64,000 nucleotides of DNA, from positions 24,117,501 through 24,181,500 of the forward strand of contig NW_024465369.1 in NCBI RefSeq assembly GCF_017591425.1, read 5' to 3'. The position numbers were made by a program, and so were the translations under genes. Source of the stretch: Ochotona curzoniae (lineage: Eukaryota; Chordata; Mammalia; Lagomorpha; Ochotonidae). The notes below the pieces were generated by a model. It saw nothing but the letters and a program-made list of their open reading frames with translations. It ran no database searches and was not told the origin of the DNA. Below are positions 35,060 through 46,794 of the stretch, piece after piece (position 1 is the stretch's first letter; each line of letters begins with the position of its first letter).

Positions 35060-36090
35060 CAATCTTGCGAAAACCAACGTTTCAGTAAGCTATATAGATG
35101 CTTCCTGGTTCCCCACATTATGAGAATAACCTTTAAACTATTTCCATTTCTGATCTCGGCTGGAAACAGGAAATGCATAGGGTACAGCGTTAAACAAAAA
35201 CAAAGGGACCAAAAGATAAACTAAATTGTCCCAGGGTTCAGAAGAGGTTTATGCTAAGTGTTAAAAAGTTCAGCTTTAGTGAATCCTCCCCCACTTTCTG
35301 CCATTCCAGAAATTCCTCTTAGGGCAGAAGGGGTGGGGGGCGGCGGGGATTGAAACACTAGGCAAAATTGCACAGCACTGCCATCTTCAGGATCAATGGG
35401 GAAAATTTCTCTGGGTCAGTCAGATAAACTGTCTTCCTAACACTTCATTTAAATATAATCAGATGGTTAAAAATTCGACAGCAGACAGCCTGGAACAGAT
35501 TTTTCCACTGTTTCCAATGTTTAAAGAGTCAGCAGACACAGCTTTTTTGTGGTGTATGCACATTTAAAAAAAATATTTGCTGATTGAAAAGCCATTTACA
35601 ATAAATAGGAAAGTTTAAATAGCTCCAAATGGATTGCCAAATGATGGGAGTAGCATAGACACAAACATATTGTTCTGAAAAAAATATTCCTTGAAAAGAA
35701 AAGTACGAACTGAATGATTTTGAAGTGCTGTTTGAACAGATGGTGTGATTAACAACTAGTGTGTTAGCCATCTCAGGAGCTTACCAAGAAGTAAACAAAT
35801 GCAAGGGGGAAGTTGCTTCATTCCCCCAAAGAGTGTTCAATTCATTTCATTATGAAAATTTGGAAGTCTTCACAATGGAAATTGAATATCCCTATGGATT
35901 ACTGGAAATCAGGAGTGAAGGGTATTTTTGGAGAAAGATCACATCACCGCAAATGTCCCTGCTCCTCACTTGGTCCAGATGGAGAAGGAGAAGTTTATGC
36001 TGTCAACCTCTAAGAGGGCCATGTTCTCATCCTGTCAGTAGTGCCAGCTAGTCTGGGCACTATCCTTAACAGTAAGAATCAGATGGGCCG
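35060..36090. other. repeat-free stretch, unrecognised
   Basis: No interspersed repeat could be recognised over about 1 kb, which is unusual in this window. A short G-rich block lies at 35327-35349. 35450-35760 is AT-rich with developmental-enhancer-like composition, but nothing decisive. Confidence 0.35.
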
Positions 36091-36094
36091 TACA

Positions 36095-36245
36095 GCTGTG
36101 TTTCGAAAACCTTAATGTACCTGGGGATTTCATTAAAATGCAAATTCTAACCCACAGGCCCGGGGTATCTGCTCGCCAGTAATGCTGATGCTACTGTCTG
36201 CAAACCAAGGTTTTACTACCAGGGCTCTGAATGCTTTCCAGTGAT
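36095..36245 (+). mobile_element. hAT-Charlie type MITE fossil
   Basis: 'TTAATGTACCTGGGGATTTC', 'ATTAAAATGCAAATTCTAAC' and 'AATGCTGATGCTACTGTC' match the same MITE architecture as at 33.7 kb, from a different subfamily. Confidence 0.65.
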
Positions 36246-36594
36246 AACTCTACTACATCTGACATGTGAGCTGCTGCTCGGAGGAATATAAAAAGACCAA
36301 GCATCCACGTTCCCAGAGTGTAGAACTTGAAATGTGCATGAATTGAAGCGTATAATGAACATGTCAAATGTAAAATTGATTTTAAAAAGCAAGTCAATAA
36401 TTTATTTAATTGCACAATTAACAGTGAAAACTGACTTTTATGAACAGGTGAGGAGACTGTCCTACGTGTTGGCTGTGAAAACCTAACAGATGTGGATGAG
36501 ATGAGTGAGGTGGTTGGGATATTAAGTAATCAACTGACAGTGAGACATCCAGCATGTTCAAAACTGATCACGAGACTACTCTTAAGAGAGGCAC

Positions 36595-36945
36595 TGTCAA
36601 AAGAATGAAAAAACTGGGAGAAAATATTTGGAAACACCTACTTATAAAGGACTTGTGTTGAGAATACGGGAAGAATGCTCAAAGCTCAATAGTAAGAAGA
36701 CACCAACGCCTGAAAATAGGCAAAAGACATGCACAGACACTTAGCCAGAGGGAGATAAGGATGGCAAATAAAAGATGCTCAAGATCATTAGCCTCCAGGG
36801 AGATTTAGATGAAAATCATGATGAAATACCTATTACAAGGACTAAACTTTAAAAATATCACCAACCCCAGGAGCTGATGGATGAGGTTGTAGAGAAACTG
36901 GATCACTCATACACTGCTGGTGGAAATGTATGTAATGTATAATGT
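36595..36945 (+). mobile_element. old L1 ORF2 fragment
   Basis: 'CTGGGAGAAAATATTTGGAA', 'CTCAATAGTAAGAAGACACC', 'AATAGGCAAAAGACATGCAC' and 'CACTCATACACTGCTGGTGG' follow distal L1 ORF2. Frames are broken. Confidence 0.82.
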
Positions 36946-37019
36946 AAAAGAATATGATACTCATAAAAGGACGAAAGTCAAAATATTTTAGAAAGCAAAT
37001 GGGGGGGGGTGAGTATGTG

Positions 37020-37400
37020 ATGTTATGGCATGCCAGGTTAAATCTCTAATTATAACATCAGCAGCTTACAATTTTTAACAAATATCAGCACCAACTCAAG
37101 TTCCAGGTACTCCACTTTAGATCCAACTGTCTACTAATGTTCCTGGAAAAGCACCAAAAGATGAGCCAAGTCCTTTAGCCCCTGTACCCATGTGGGAGAC
37201 CTAGAGAAAGCTCAGGGCTCCTGACTTTGGCCTGGCCCAGCCCTGGTTACTGTGGCCATTTTGGGTAGTGAAATGACAGATGGAAGATATTCTCTCTCTC
37301 TGTCTCTCTCTCTCTGAGCAGATGGAAGATTCTGTCTCCCAGCAGATGGAAGATTCTCTAACTCTGCCTTTGAGATCAGTAAAAATAAATGTTAAAAAAA
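37020..37400 (+). mobile_element. old C-type SINE with internal tandem duplication
   Basis: 'GTACCCATGTGGGAGACC' and 'GGCCTGGCCCAGCCCTGG' mark the body. CAGATGGAAG occurs three times (37277, 37319, 37343), so the 3' region has expanded locally. It is inserted in the old L1. Confidence 0.78.
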
Positions 37401-37404
37401 AAGA

Positions 37405-37740
37405 AGAAATAATGGAGACAAGCATACCGAGAAGTAAAGTTATATTATTATATTATGTGATCCTACTCATGAAGAAAGTAGGACTCCCATTTTGAAACAT
37501 GTAAATATTCTCATACAGCACAATACTAAATGTTCTACCGCTATTCATACCAACACATCATGGTACAGTTAAATTGCAAAAAAGTAATCTGGTAACTGTT
37601 ACTACACTACTGTAATCATTTGGGGAATAATAGCAGGAGTGGTGGAACAGAGAGGAGGAGCGAGAGTGGGAGTGAAAGACCCCTATGCCTATAAAAATGT
37701 TTTGTGGTAAATAATAAATATATTTAAATAAATAAATAAG
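37405..37740 (+). mobile_element. probable continuation of the old L1 (3' region)
   Basis: 'GTGATCCTACTCATGAAGAAAGTAG' type wording and the G-rich 'GGAGCGAGAGTGGGAGTG' before an AATAAATA end are consistent with an L1 3' region, but the match is weak. Confidence 0.45.
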
Positions 37741-38129
37741 AGCAGGGCTTATCAGGAGTGAAAGTAGGAGTACAAAGTGAGTTCTTTGGGATAACTTTAG
37801 TGTTCACAACCTGATTTTCAGGTGGTGGCTATACAAACATGATACTATAAAATATACATATTTTGTCTCTATTTTCTGGCACACAACTCCCATAATTGTT
37901 GAAATCTCTAATATAAGTGATTTTTGTGTGTTAGTGAGTTATCTTGGAGCCAGACACACTAGGCAAGTTTGGAGAGTTTGAATTTATCAGTTCCACCCCT
38001 TAACCTCTAGAGAGTTTAGAGGGTCCGAAGGGCAAGTTCATCACCAATGGCCAAGATTATATTCATTCATACACATGTAACAAATCCCTCAGAAAAAAAA
38101 AAAAAAGCCAAAAGGGCAAGGTACAGAGA

Positions 38130-38510
38130 GCTTCTGGTTAGACCAGCATTGCTCCATTGTCTCCTCTGCAGGAAGTATCCTTACAATATTCTGGTAACAC
38201 TAAGAAAATGTTGCCCTGGTTGCAGGAGCTCCAATTCACAGCCTGTCAGAAGCGCAGGTATAGCTACCTGGGGCTTGCAATTGACACTGGAAGGTGAGCA
38301 GCAGTCTTGGGGATTGAGGCCCCCAACTTGTGGAACCTCATGCTATCTCTAATGGTGGAGTCGAAGTGAATTAGAGGACACCCAGCTGCTTGCTCGCTGG
38401 TGGAGAGAAATTCTTGTACATCTTGAAATCACCAAAATCTCCTGTATAATTGCTATGCTGTGAGGGTAGAGCTCACAGGGATTTCCCCCCAGCAACATGT
38501 GGTAACATCT
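38130..38510 (+). repeat. probable ancient interspersed repeat, family not named
   Basis: 'CTTGGGGATTGAGGCCCCCAACTTGTGG', 'ACCTCATGCTATCTCTAATGG' and 'AGAGGACACCCAGCTG' recall a phrase that recurs across mammalian genomes. I cannot name the family from sequence alone. The left boundary is uncertain. Confidence 0.4.
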
Positions 38511-38514
38511 AAAC

Positions 38515-38735
38515 AACTGAGGTGTTTAGCTCAGTGGTTAAGACTCCACGTGAGATACCTGCATCAATATGCCTGGCTTGACTCCCAACTCCACTCCTGA
38601 ATCCAGCACCCTGCAGCAGGTGATACTCGGGTGTTTGGGTCCCTGTGACACACGTGGGAGACTGAGTTCTTGGAGCTTGGCTTCAGCCTGACTGTTATGG
38701 GGTGCAGCCAGTAATAGCCAGCACCCATTGACAGT
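38515..38735 (+). mobile_element. old C-type SINE
   Basis: The head 'TTTAGCTCAGTGGTTAAGAC', 'GGTCCCTGTGACACACGTGGGAGACTG' type body and 'GCTTGGCTTCAGCCTG'. The tail is lost against the LTR. Confidence 0.72.
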
Positions 38736-38769
38736 GGGCAAATGGAATATGGCTGTATCCCCTACCCTC

Positions 38770-39569
38770 TGTCCTGAAAGTGGGTCCTAACAGCAATGGA
38801 ATGATAATCCCATCCTCAACCACTCCCCCCACGTCCTAATTTAGCCAGGATATTGGTTGCAGATAAGTCCAATTAGTTTAGGTGTTTTTAGCTACAAGCC
38901 CAGTTCCTTTTCCTGCCCATCCCAAGAGCACTAATCAACTCCTTAGCCCAAAATACTTAGGTATTCACTCCTACCCACCTGTGACTAACCTATCAACTGA
39001 GAGGAGGCGGTATGGCAGTGTTGTGTAACCACTCCCCTCACAAGCCCCTTTAAAAGGCCCATGAAGCAGGGGCTCTGGCTCTCTTTCTGGCCAGGTGCTT
39101 CCGTTACTCTGGTACCTCAACTCTTGGCTGACCCAAGACAGGTAATCCCCTGGGTATGGTCCCTGTGTACTGCTTAGATGGAACAATGGATATAATAATG
39201 TTGTTTCTGGTTTGTGTGCTGTCAGGAGTTCCAGGAGAGGTGAGGCCTAGCAGTAGTGGAATGTGGGCAGAGAAGCCAGGGAAAGGTGAATGTCTGCAGC
39301 TTTGTGTGTCCAGGTTATTCATTGCATGTTTCTTAGGATAACTTACACTGTTGGAGAAGCTGGGACATACATCTTCAGCTTAAGGATGAACTTAAGGATA
39401 ATGACCATTTGTTCCTTTTGGGATTATGATTCATTGGAATATGTTTGGTTGGATTGCCTTATGGGCTTGTGATTTGCTGTTGTGCTCTATTATCACCAAG
39501 CTTGGTTAATAAAGACTCCTTAATAAACCTTAGACATGTGTGGTGTGATCTCGCTTGCACCCTGCAACA
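38770..39569 (+). mobile_element. solo LTR of an endogenous retrovirus-like element, copy B
   Basis: Its 3' three quarters align with copy A at 12.9-13.6 kb. A TATA-like TTTAAAAG at 39047-39054 is followed about 30 bp later by the probable start of R. Polyadenylation signals (AATAAA at 39508 and 39522) precede the CAACA end. No gag, pol or env is adjacent. Copy B is better preserved than copy A. The 5' edge is approximate. Confidence 0.72.
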
Positions 39570-39574
39570 TGACC

Positions 39575-41255
39575 TTCAGTTGTTATGCAGCAACTCGAAA
39601 GCGAATCATCACAGATAAGATTCTCATTCTCTCTCTCTCTTTGTACTTTAATTCAATCTTTTAAAAACTTTGACAAACATTGTACCATTCATTTAAAAAA
39701 TCCTAAATGTGAAAAGTTTTAGATAGTCTGTTAAAGCAACTGTTTCCTAACCACCACTATAATACTTCAAACAGTGAATTCTAGCATCCAGCTGCCATTG
39801 TATCTTTTCACATAGCATGAGATATTCCTACACTTTAGTGACAATGGCTTATCCTTTTAAACTCACACAACTTATTCCTTTTCTGATTCATTTATAAGAT
39901 TTCAGATATGTCTTCTCCTGCAAATTAAATTAAGGTCTAGTCCTCAGCACATGTCAGCAGTGAGTCTAAGAGACCAACTCACCACTGACAAGGCCCTGCC
40001 CTACAAGAAACTTAATATTCTTTATAAAAACAACGTTAAGTCCATTGAGAATCCCCTGGTTGTAATGTACCTCCAAAAAAATGGAACAGAAGCATATACT
40101 AACAATTCCTGGAAATGAAAGAAAGAAAGAAAGAAAGAGAAAAAAGAAAAACTGAGAGAGACAGAAAATGGAAGGAAGGGAAGCATAGAGGGAAGGAAGG
40201 AACGAGACCAAACAGATAAATAACTGCAGTAAGAGATCTGGCCACATTAGAACTTTAAAAACTGTAAGTTAAGACTAGATGTCATTTTTGTACCCATCAA
40301 CTTTGGCTAGTTTCAGCAAAAAGAATGGTACATAGTATTGCCATCAGTGTAGGAAAGTGGGGCATGGGTGTATCTGTTTTGCCATTCATGAGGCTAGTTT
40401 GGCAGCATGTAGTAAGTCTTAAAAATGTGCAACTCTTTTGGCTTGGTAATTTTACTTCTAGAGATTTATCCTAAGAAATAAGCAAGGATGTTTGGCTTAG
40501 CGTTGTTTTTAGTAGTGAGACATCAAGTTCCAGGGCTCTCTAAAATCCCTTCCTGTGAATGGCTAAAATTAAGTTATTATTCTCTCACATGCCAGACACT
40601 GCATAGAGCTTAATGTTATGTTCTCAGAATATGATTCAGAAATGTACATGATCGATACACATAAAGAAAATACTGGAAGCCAAATATTGAGCTGATTTTA
40701 AAGTAAACCATTTGTTTAAGTTCTGTAACAATATGTCCACATACTAAAAAGGCAGATTATAGCGACATAAACCACTGTGCAGATAATAGTTACATTAATA
40801 ACTGCATTAATACTGACAGGACCTGTATTTTTTACATGGAAAGATTTTAATTCCAAAAGTTTTTCAGTGAAAAATACAAACTACAAAGTGATACTACCTG
40901 ATTTTAATTCCAAATTTACAAAATGTGAATGTATATGTGGGAGAAAATCTGTAAGAATATACTGTAGTTATTTCTGGGTAATGGGATCATAACTGATTTT
41001 TCATTTGTTCTTCGTAGTTTTTTGTTTTCCTAGTTCTCTTTTCAAATAGGTTATATTACCTTCATAACTGAAAAAGCATCCAACAAAACTAAACTATTTC
41101 TAGAAACAACCAACAGATGAATCAGAAACACTTTTCATTATATTAACGTTGTTGTCTTTCTCTACAGAAAGATTATGTCTCTCAGGTCTTTAGAGTCCCA
41201 TCTGTCACCATGAACTTCACAGACCTACCAGGGGTTTTTGATACCACCTTAGTAC
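39575..41255. other. mostly unrecognised, with a (GAAA)n tract
   Basis: (GAAA)n and purine-rich sequence occupy 40117-40205. The remaining AT-rich sequence, including 40300-41200, gave no named repeat. Confidence 0.35.
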
Positions 41256-41409
41256 ATTCAGCAGGACTGGCACAGTGGTTCATTGCACGGCTGACAGGAT
41301 GTTTTGGAAAATAGCTAGATCTGAAATCCAGATGAAGGGCATAGATCCCAGTCACTTCCAGAGATCTTATAGAAACTTCTGTAGCTCACTCCAGGGATTT
41401 CTTTGTTTT

Positions 41410-41690
41410 GATTTATATTCATTTATTTATTTTGAAAGTGAGAATTACAAAGAGAGTGAGGAAGAGGGAGAGAAAAAGATTTTCCATTTCCTGGTTTACT
41501 ACTTAGCTGGCCACAATGGCTTTGGGCCAGGCCAAAGGTAGAAGCCAGGAGTTTCATCAAGTTCTACTAAGTGGGTGATGGGGCCAAAACAGTTGGGCCA
41601 TCTCCCACTGCTTTCCCAGCCACAAGCAGGATGCTGGATCAAACATGGAGCATATGGGACACAAACCAATGCTTATAAGAAATACTGGCA
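41410..41690 (-). mobile_element. old C-type SINE
   Basis: Minus-strand tail 'TTCATTTATTTATTTTGAAAG', purine block, 'CACAATGGCTTTGGGCCAGGCC', 'CACAAGCAGGATGCTGGATC'. A plus-strand C-like head fragment (ACTGGCACAGTGGTTCATTG, about 41265) lies just upstream, perhaps a separate remnant. Confidence 0.78.
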
Positions 41691-41739
41691 TCATGGAAGA
41701 TTTACCCTTAATGTCACAATAGCTTCCAGCATTAATTTT

Positions 41740-42005
41740 TTTTATTGAACTATGTTACTTTAGAGAACAAGGGGAAAGTGCTCACATCTGCTGCTTCATT
41801 CTTCAAATGTCCATAACAGCCAAGGAGCCAAAACTGGGAGCCAGAAACACAATCCAAGTCTCCCATGTAAGTGGACAACTCCTTGAGCCAATGCCTGCTT
41901 CCACAGTCTGCATGAGTAAGAAGTTAGAATCAAGAGGTAGAACCAAGTATTCTACTAAGCCTGCTTCTCCAGTGTTAATCTGGAAATGGAATTCAATCAG
42001 AGCAT
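41740..42005 (-). mobile_element. old C-type SINE
   Basis: 'CAAATGTCCATAACAGCCAAG', 'CCAAAACTGGGAGCCAGAAAC' and 'CCAAGTCTCCCATGTAAGTGG' are reversed C-repeat body blocks, strongly diverged. Confidence 0.65.
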
Positions 42006-42009
42006 CTTA

Positions 42010-43355
42010 TCTGGAAATCTTCCTTTGAAACAAACAAAAGGCTACAGAACCCTTTTCAAGCAGTTTTCTTTAGCACTGGGTTAATTAGGATTTTAAAGTT
42101 CTTTGTGTTTTTTTTTTTTTTTTTGAGGTAATAGAAAGCTGGGCAGAAAAAAAAAAGATCTGTCTTTTCTGAATTCTTTTTACATACTGTTCAAATTTAT
42201 TCAGGGAAGAAAACAATACATGAATTCACTGAATCTACATAATATCTTTGATTCATACATATACATTTTCCATATCAACATAAATTGCAGTTTTGATTTA
42301 TTTAAAATTATTGAATTCAGAAAAATTTACAATGTCCTTCTAGAATTAAATATTTGGTCACTTAATTTCCATTTCACCTTTGAAATCTGCACATTTTGAT
42401 TATTTATCTTAGGCCAAACAGTGTTCATGTGTTGCATTAATGTGTTCAGTCAGCCTTTAGACTTCTTAAAAAGTTGTTATAGTTTACATTATTCAAGCCA
42501 AGTTCTTCTGATAAGGGCTTAAATTCTATTTAGAGCAATGGTTTTTACTTTATTCTATCTACTAAAATTATGGCCTTAATTGTGCTTTGGTTCCCTAAGT
42601 ATCTTATAGGAATACTCGAATTTTTTATGATACAAACATTCTAAGCTATTTGAAATTCTTCTACTCTGTTAAAATTAGTCATTTGTCTCATCCTAAAACC
42701 TCATCTCTGTACTTCATCCTGAATTAATTAACCTGACAACTGAAATGTAGATAATTGAAGTTTTTTATTTCTTACCTGACCTAAACTAACATTTCAGCTT
42801 CCTCAGTTTCATTGGGATACTGATTGTCAGTACCCTGATTAGACTTTTTTCTATTTTTATTATTTTTAACTTTTTATAATTATGGAATGTATACTGACAG
42901 AAACTTCAAGAGAATACTTGCTCAGAAAAAATCTGATGTAATTTCTAATTATATTTTCTTTCACAAAAGTGACATAAGTGCCTGAACTCTAGCCTAGATA
43001 TACCATTTGTTACCTATCTTTCTCCAATTACATCAAGACCACTTATTTCACACCATCCCCTCCCCCACATTCCACTGAGCATTCCATTTCATTCAGTTAA
43101 TGGTTTCCGCATTTTTATATTTTGACCTGACTTTTCTGTCAGTTCCCACAAATGTCAAATAGCTTTGTACTAATTAATTGGACACTGTTTTCTTTAAATA
43201 AATCATTGACTTCCCTTCAATGGCTTGCATGAAATTCCCTCCAATGTCCTAGCAATGTCCTAGCTTTTCTTAACTGATGGATTTCCTTTGTGATTTAGAA
43301 AGTGTATAATCAAGTTAAAAAATGTGAAGTCAGTTTCCTGGTGTTCAAAAATATC
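42010..43355. other. unrecognised AT-rich sequence
   Basis: Poly(T) at 42107-42124 and A-runs only. No gene or repeat family recognised. Confidence 0.35.
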
Positions 43356-43359
43356 CTTG

Positions 43360-43560
43360 TTAATAATAATAGTATCTGCTATCTATCAGCTATGTACCAG
43401 TCATGTTTCAGATATTATGTCATCATCACAAACACAAATGGAGGGGAAGGAATTTTTACTTCAGTTTTACAGGTGAAGAAACTGAAGCTCAGGTTCCTCT
43501 AAGTGATTTGCTCAGGCAAGTTCAGCTACTGACATGCCAGAACTCGGATTCAAAATACAA
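43360..43560 (-). mobile_element. MIR
   Basis: 'CAGTTTTACAGGTGAAGAAAC', 'TGAAGCTCAGGTTCC', 'AGTGATTTGCTCAGG' and 'CCAGAACTCGGATTCAAA' are the reversed MIR core. Confidence 0.83.
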
Positions 43561-43592
43561 AAACATCTGAGGCTACCTTTCCTTTATGCCAT

Positions 43593-43621
43593 GGTGTGTG
43601 TGGGTGTGTGTGAGAGAGAGA

Positions 43622-43670
<49 letters not shown>
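43593..43670. repeat. compound (TG)n(GA)n microsatellite
   Basis: About ten TG units run directly into about 28 GA units with two AAA interruptions, a junction of alternating purine-pyrimidine and homopurine-homopyrimidine sequence. Confidence 0.95.
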
Positions 43671-43674
43671 CGAA

Positions 43675-44955
43675 TATCTAAAGCTTCCACTCAGTGCAGG
43701 TGCCTGTGGCCACCCATCTGGCCCATGGGATACCATTCCAGGATCTAACATAGCTGTTCTCTCCTGGAATCTCACAATATCAACCTATGCAAAATGAAAT
43801 GGGCATGGGACTACCCCTGTGTAAACTTTCTCTCCCATCACAATTATTTGGCCTTTACTTCAAGTCCTTTAAAGGTCCTATTAAATTCATTGTATTTTTT
43901 TTTCTGAAGAGCTTAAGTCTTTATAAAGTCTTATTTGGATGCTTAAGCTAACAATGCTTTTTCCTGCTTTCCAAACAAAACTGGCAATGATTAATTACTT
44001 TTCCAGTATGACAGCAAATCAGTGTACCATAAAGCAGTTTGTCAGATGATGCAAAGAATGCCCATTATTTTCTTGGGGAAGTGCACACCTGGGCTTCCTG
44101 TGTAGATCAGTGAGAGAACCCAGCCTGGCAGCCCTTCTTTTGTTCTAGAGGAGAAAAGGCTGATCTGGTGATTACTCACCGCATGTCTCCAGCTTTGCCA
44201 TTCCCTTGGGCACTAGCTTATTTTCTGGCATTTGAAAAGATAACTTCCCTGGGGTTTAACTGCAATTAGAGGAACAGGTTGGAGAGAATAGTGAATTACA
44301 TCTCAAGAAAAAAAAAATTAATGTAGGGGAGGAGAGCTAGGTGGCAAGAAGAAAAAAAGTTATTAATTTCCAAAATACATTTTACAGAAAGTTAATTATT
44401 TATACTTGGCATTCCTTCTGCTATTTGGCTTATGCCAGTCAATTTTATTTACAACTTTCTAAATTAATCACAAAAATCAAACTGCTTGGCATGTCTACTC
44501 CTTCTCCAAATCAACCCGGCAGCCTCCAGCTGACAGTGTTGACAAGCCAGACGTTATAGGTTATGAAATGCTGACCTACCTGGATTCCAGACATAGGCAT
44601 CTGTTCTTTTGCACAACCAATCCCTGCATCCTCAACCTCCAAGTCTTTAGGGAACACTGGGTTTTCCAAAAATAGCTTTTAAGACTGTTCTATTAAGCCA
44701 TGTTTTTTTTTTAAACTAAAGAACTCATTTTTATTATTTTTAAAATTGGTGTAGTAAAACAAACTTTTTTTAACACATCAAAAATTAAAATCAAACTCAC
44801 TAACCAAATACCTTAAAATCAGAGTCAGTCATGGACTGAATCTTCATTCACTCTTCAAGGTTCTAAATTATCAACAGCTACCTGCTAGATTCTTGTGATT
44901 CTGGAAATGATGCTTCTAGAAGTGGTGTTCATTTCCTTGGTGTCTCATATTTCAC
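43675..44955. other. repeat-free stretch, unrecognised
   Basis: 43880-44560 contains no recognisable repeat and balanced, complex sequence. No exon-like frame was found. Confidence 0.35.
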
Positions 44956-44959
44956 ACTT

Positions 44960-45245
44960 TGTTTTACTGTTTTATCTTTGAAAGGCAGAGGGCAGAGAGA
45001 TCTGCTATCCATTTGTTCACTTCCCAAATATCTGCAGCAGCTGGGTTGAGCCAGCCTGAGGCCTAGAGCCAGAATTCTCACATGGATTTATGAACCTATC
45101 TCCTTGAGTGCATCTGATGCATTCTAGGGTGTGTGCATTAGCAGGAAGCTGGAATCATAAGCCAGAGTCAGGACTTTAGGCCAGGGACTCCAACAAAAGA
45201 TCTGAACATCTTCGTAGCATCTTAATCACTGCACAAAATGCCCAT
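44960..45245 (-). mobile_element. old C-type SINE
   Basis: 'ATCTTTGAAAGGCAGAGGGCAG', 'TTCACTTCCCAAATATCTGCAG' and 'GCATTAGCAGGAAGCTGGAAT' give a reversed C repeat. Head near 45240. Confidence 0.8.
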
Positions 45246-45384
45246 TCTTCATACTTACTTTTTACAAGTTCATTATGTTTTTTTTTATTATTAATGAATC
45301 ACTTAAAAGTTTCTTTGAAACAAAGGAGGATATAAGCAAATTAATTAGATGTCTAGAAAAGATCTTTGACCAGGAGTTAAATTT

Positions 45385-45470
45385 TGTCATTACTTATCAG
45401 TAGGATTTGAGGCAACTCATTTGAATATTATGAATTTCAGTTTACTCATCTGCAAAATTATAGCATTATT
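45385..45470 (+). mobile_element. MIR core fragment
   Basis: 'GAGGCAACTCATTTGAATATT', 'ATTTCAGTTTACTCATCTGC' and 'AAAATTATAGCA' match the MIR middle. Confidence 0.6.
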
Positions 45471-45654
45471 AGGAAATGATCTCTATGGATTTTGCCCCTC
45501 ATTTTGACCTGAATCACAAAAACAGACAAAATTTGGGGGAAATATCTCAAATGCAATGAATGTACATTTCTGCCCTGAAGAGGTTGCAAAAGTATCAATC
45601 ATACTCCTTAATCTTCTCCAGGAATGATCTTGAATACAAGTCAAATTCCTTTTT

Positions 45655-46022
45655 TTTCTTTTTTTTACAATTTTATTTTTCACGATACAGGTCCATAGGC
45701 TCATGGATTTCCCCCTTTGCCCTCCCCATTTCTCCTCTCCCTACCCCCAACATTGTTTCTTCCTATATTATTATAATAGTATAATCCTTCAGTAACAGTT
45801 ACAAGTCCATGATTCTGCTATTTGAGTGTTATCATGACATTGCAGGTCAAGACAATAGTAGGAAATCCAGCATCCCATTGTCAAGATATATTTAATAGTT
45901 TCACTGGGAATTTTTCTTTTGTTTGGGAGTAGAGATGCATACTGCATTATATCTTCACTTATCAGTGTGCTAGTCTCCATTATAGAGTTCCTCTACATGA
46001 ATATATGTATAATCATGTTCCA
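45655..46022 (-). mobile_element. old L1 3'-UTR fragment
   Basis: Collinear with 16118-16440: 'AGTATAATCCTTCAGTAACA', 'CATGATTCTGCTATTTGAGTG', 'GGGAGTAGAGATGCATACTGC', 'TGTGCTAGTCTCCATTATAGAG'. The T run at 45655 is its reversed A tail. Confidence 0.82.
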
Positions 46023-46446
46023 CAATCAGATGCACTTGCATGAAATTTTGAAGTTAGAACTGGAGCAGAAATGATCTTAGTGTCTTTCATGTTTTCAGCT
46101 GTTATTGGGAAACAATGTCAGGGCTCACCATCTAGCTTTACAGAACAGGAGGCAGCAATCAATGTGGTGGATGTCAAAATCTTGTGATTCTGGCCAATAG
46201 CTGTATCCTATTGCAGGTTGTCAAGAGACAGGCATAACAACAGTGGTTTTCTGAGCTTGGTTTTCTTAACTCCTGTTTTGTATCCTGTGATAGAGACTGC
46301 AGTGCTTCAGGCTGGGGGTGAGAAGTTAAATCTTTGGTGTTCTGGTTGTCATTATTTATCTCTTGCCACAGCCTGCTCTTCTACTTGTCCAATGGTTTTT
46401 ACAACAATCCACCTCCCTGTGCTATCACAACTTCCCTTGAAATATG

Positions 46447-46790
46447 TCACCTATGGAGTAGGCATTTGGTTCAGCACTCAGGATGCAAATGGGACACCTT
46501 ATTCCACACTGGAGTGCCAGGGTTTGAGTCCTACATCCACTCTCAATTCCAGCCTCCTACACATACTAGAAGGCAGATGTGATGGCTCAGGTAATTGGAT
46601 GGATCCCCATAATCCACATGGAAAACCTAGATTGCGCTACCAATTTTTTATATCACCTTATGCCAGTTCTAGCTTTTGCAGATATTTGGGGAAGTGGACC
46701 AGAGGATAGGAGATCTATGTCTCTCTCTCTTCTCTCTTCTCTCTTCTCTCTCTTTGATAAAGTAAAATACAATAATATTTTATAAAAATA
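46447..46790 (+). mobile_element. old C-type SINE
   Basis: 'GGAGTAGGCATTTGGTTCAGC' head, 'GGTTTGAGTCCTAC' at the B-box position, 'TTTGGGGAAGTGGACCAGAGG', then a (TCTCT[TC])n block. It is an ancestral-type copy with an intact-looking B-box. Confidence 0.8.
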
Positions 46791-46794
46791 ATAC

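Noticed and set aside
37280..37365. CRISPR-like direct repeats (three copies of CAGATGGAAG)
   Set aside because: The copies lie within a SINE, spacing is irregular, and the genome is clearly mammalian.
43584..43797. Arg/Glu or Ser/Leu repeat proteins over 43.6 kb
   Set aside because: They are translations of the (TG)n(GA)n microsatellite.
46218..46709. Longest open frame in the window (163 codons, plus strand)
   Set aside because: Its second half runs through an old C-type SINE in plus orientation and the first half has no domain, signal or codon bias. It is a chance frame.
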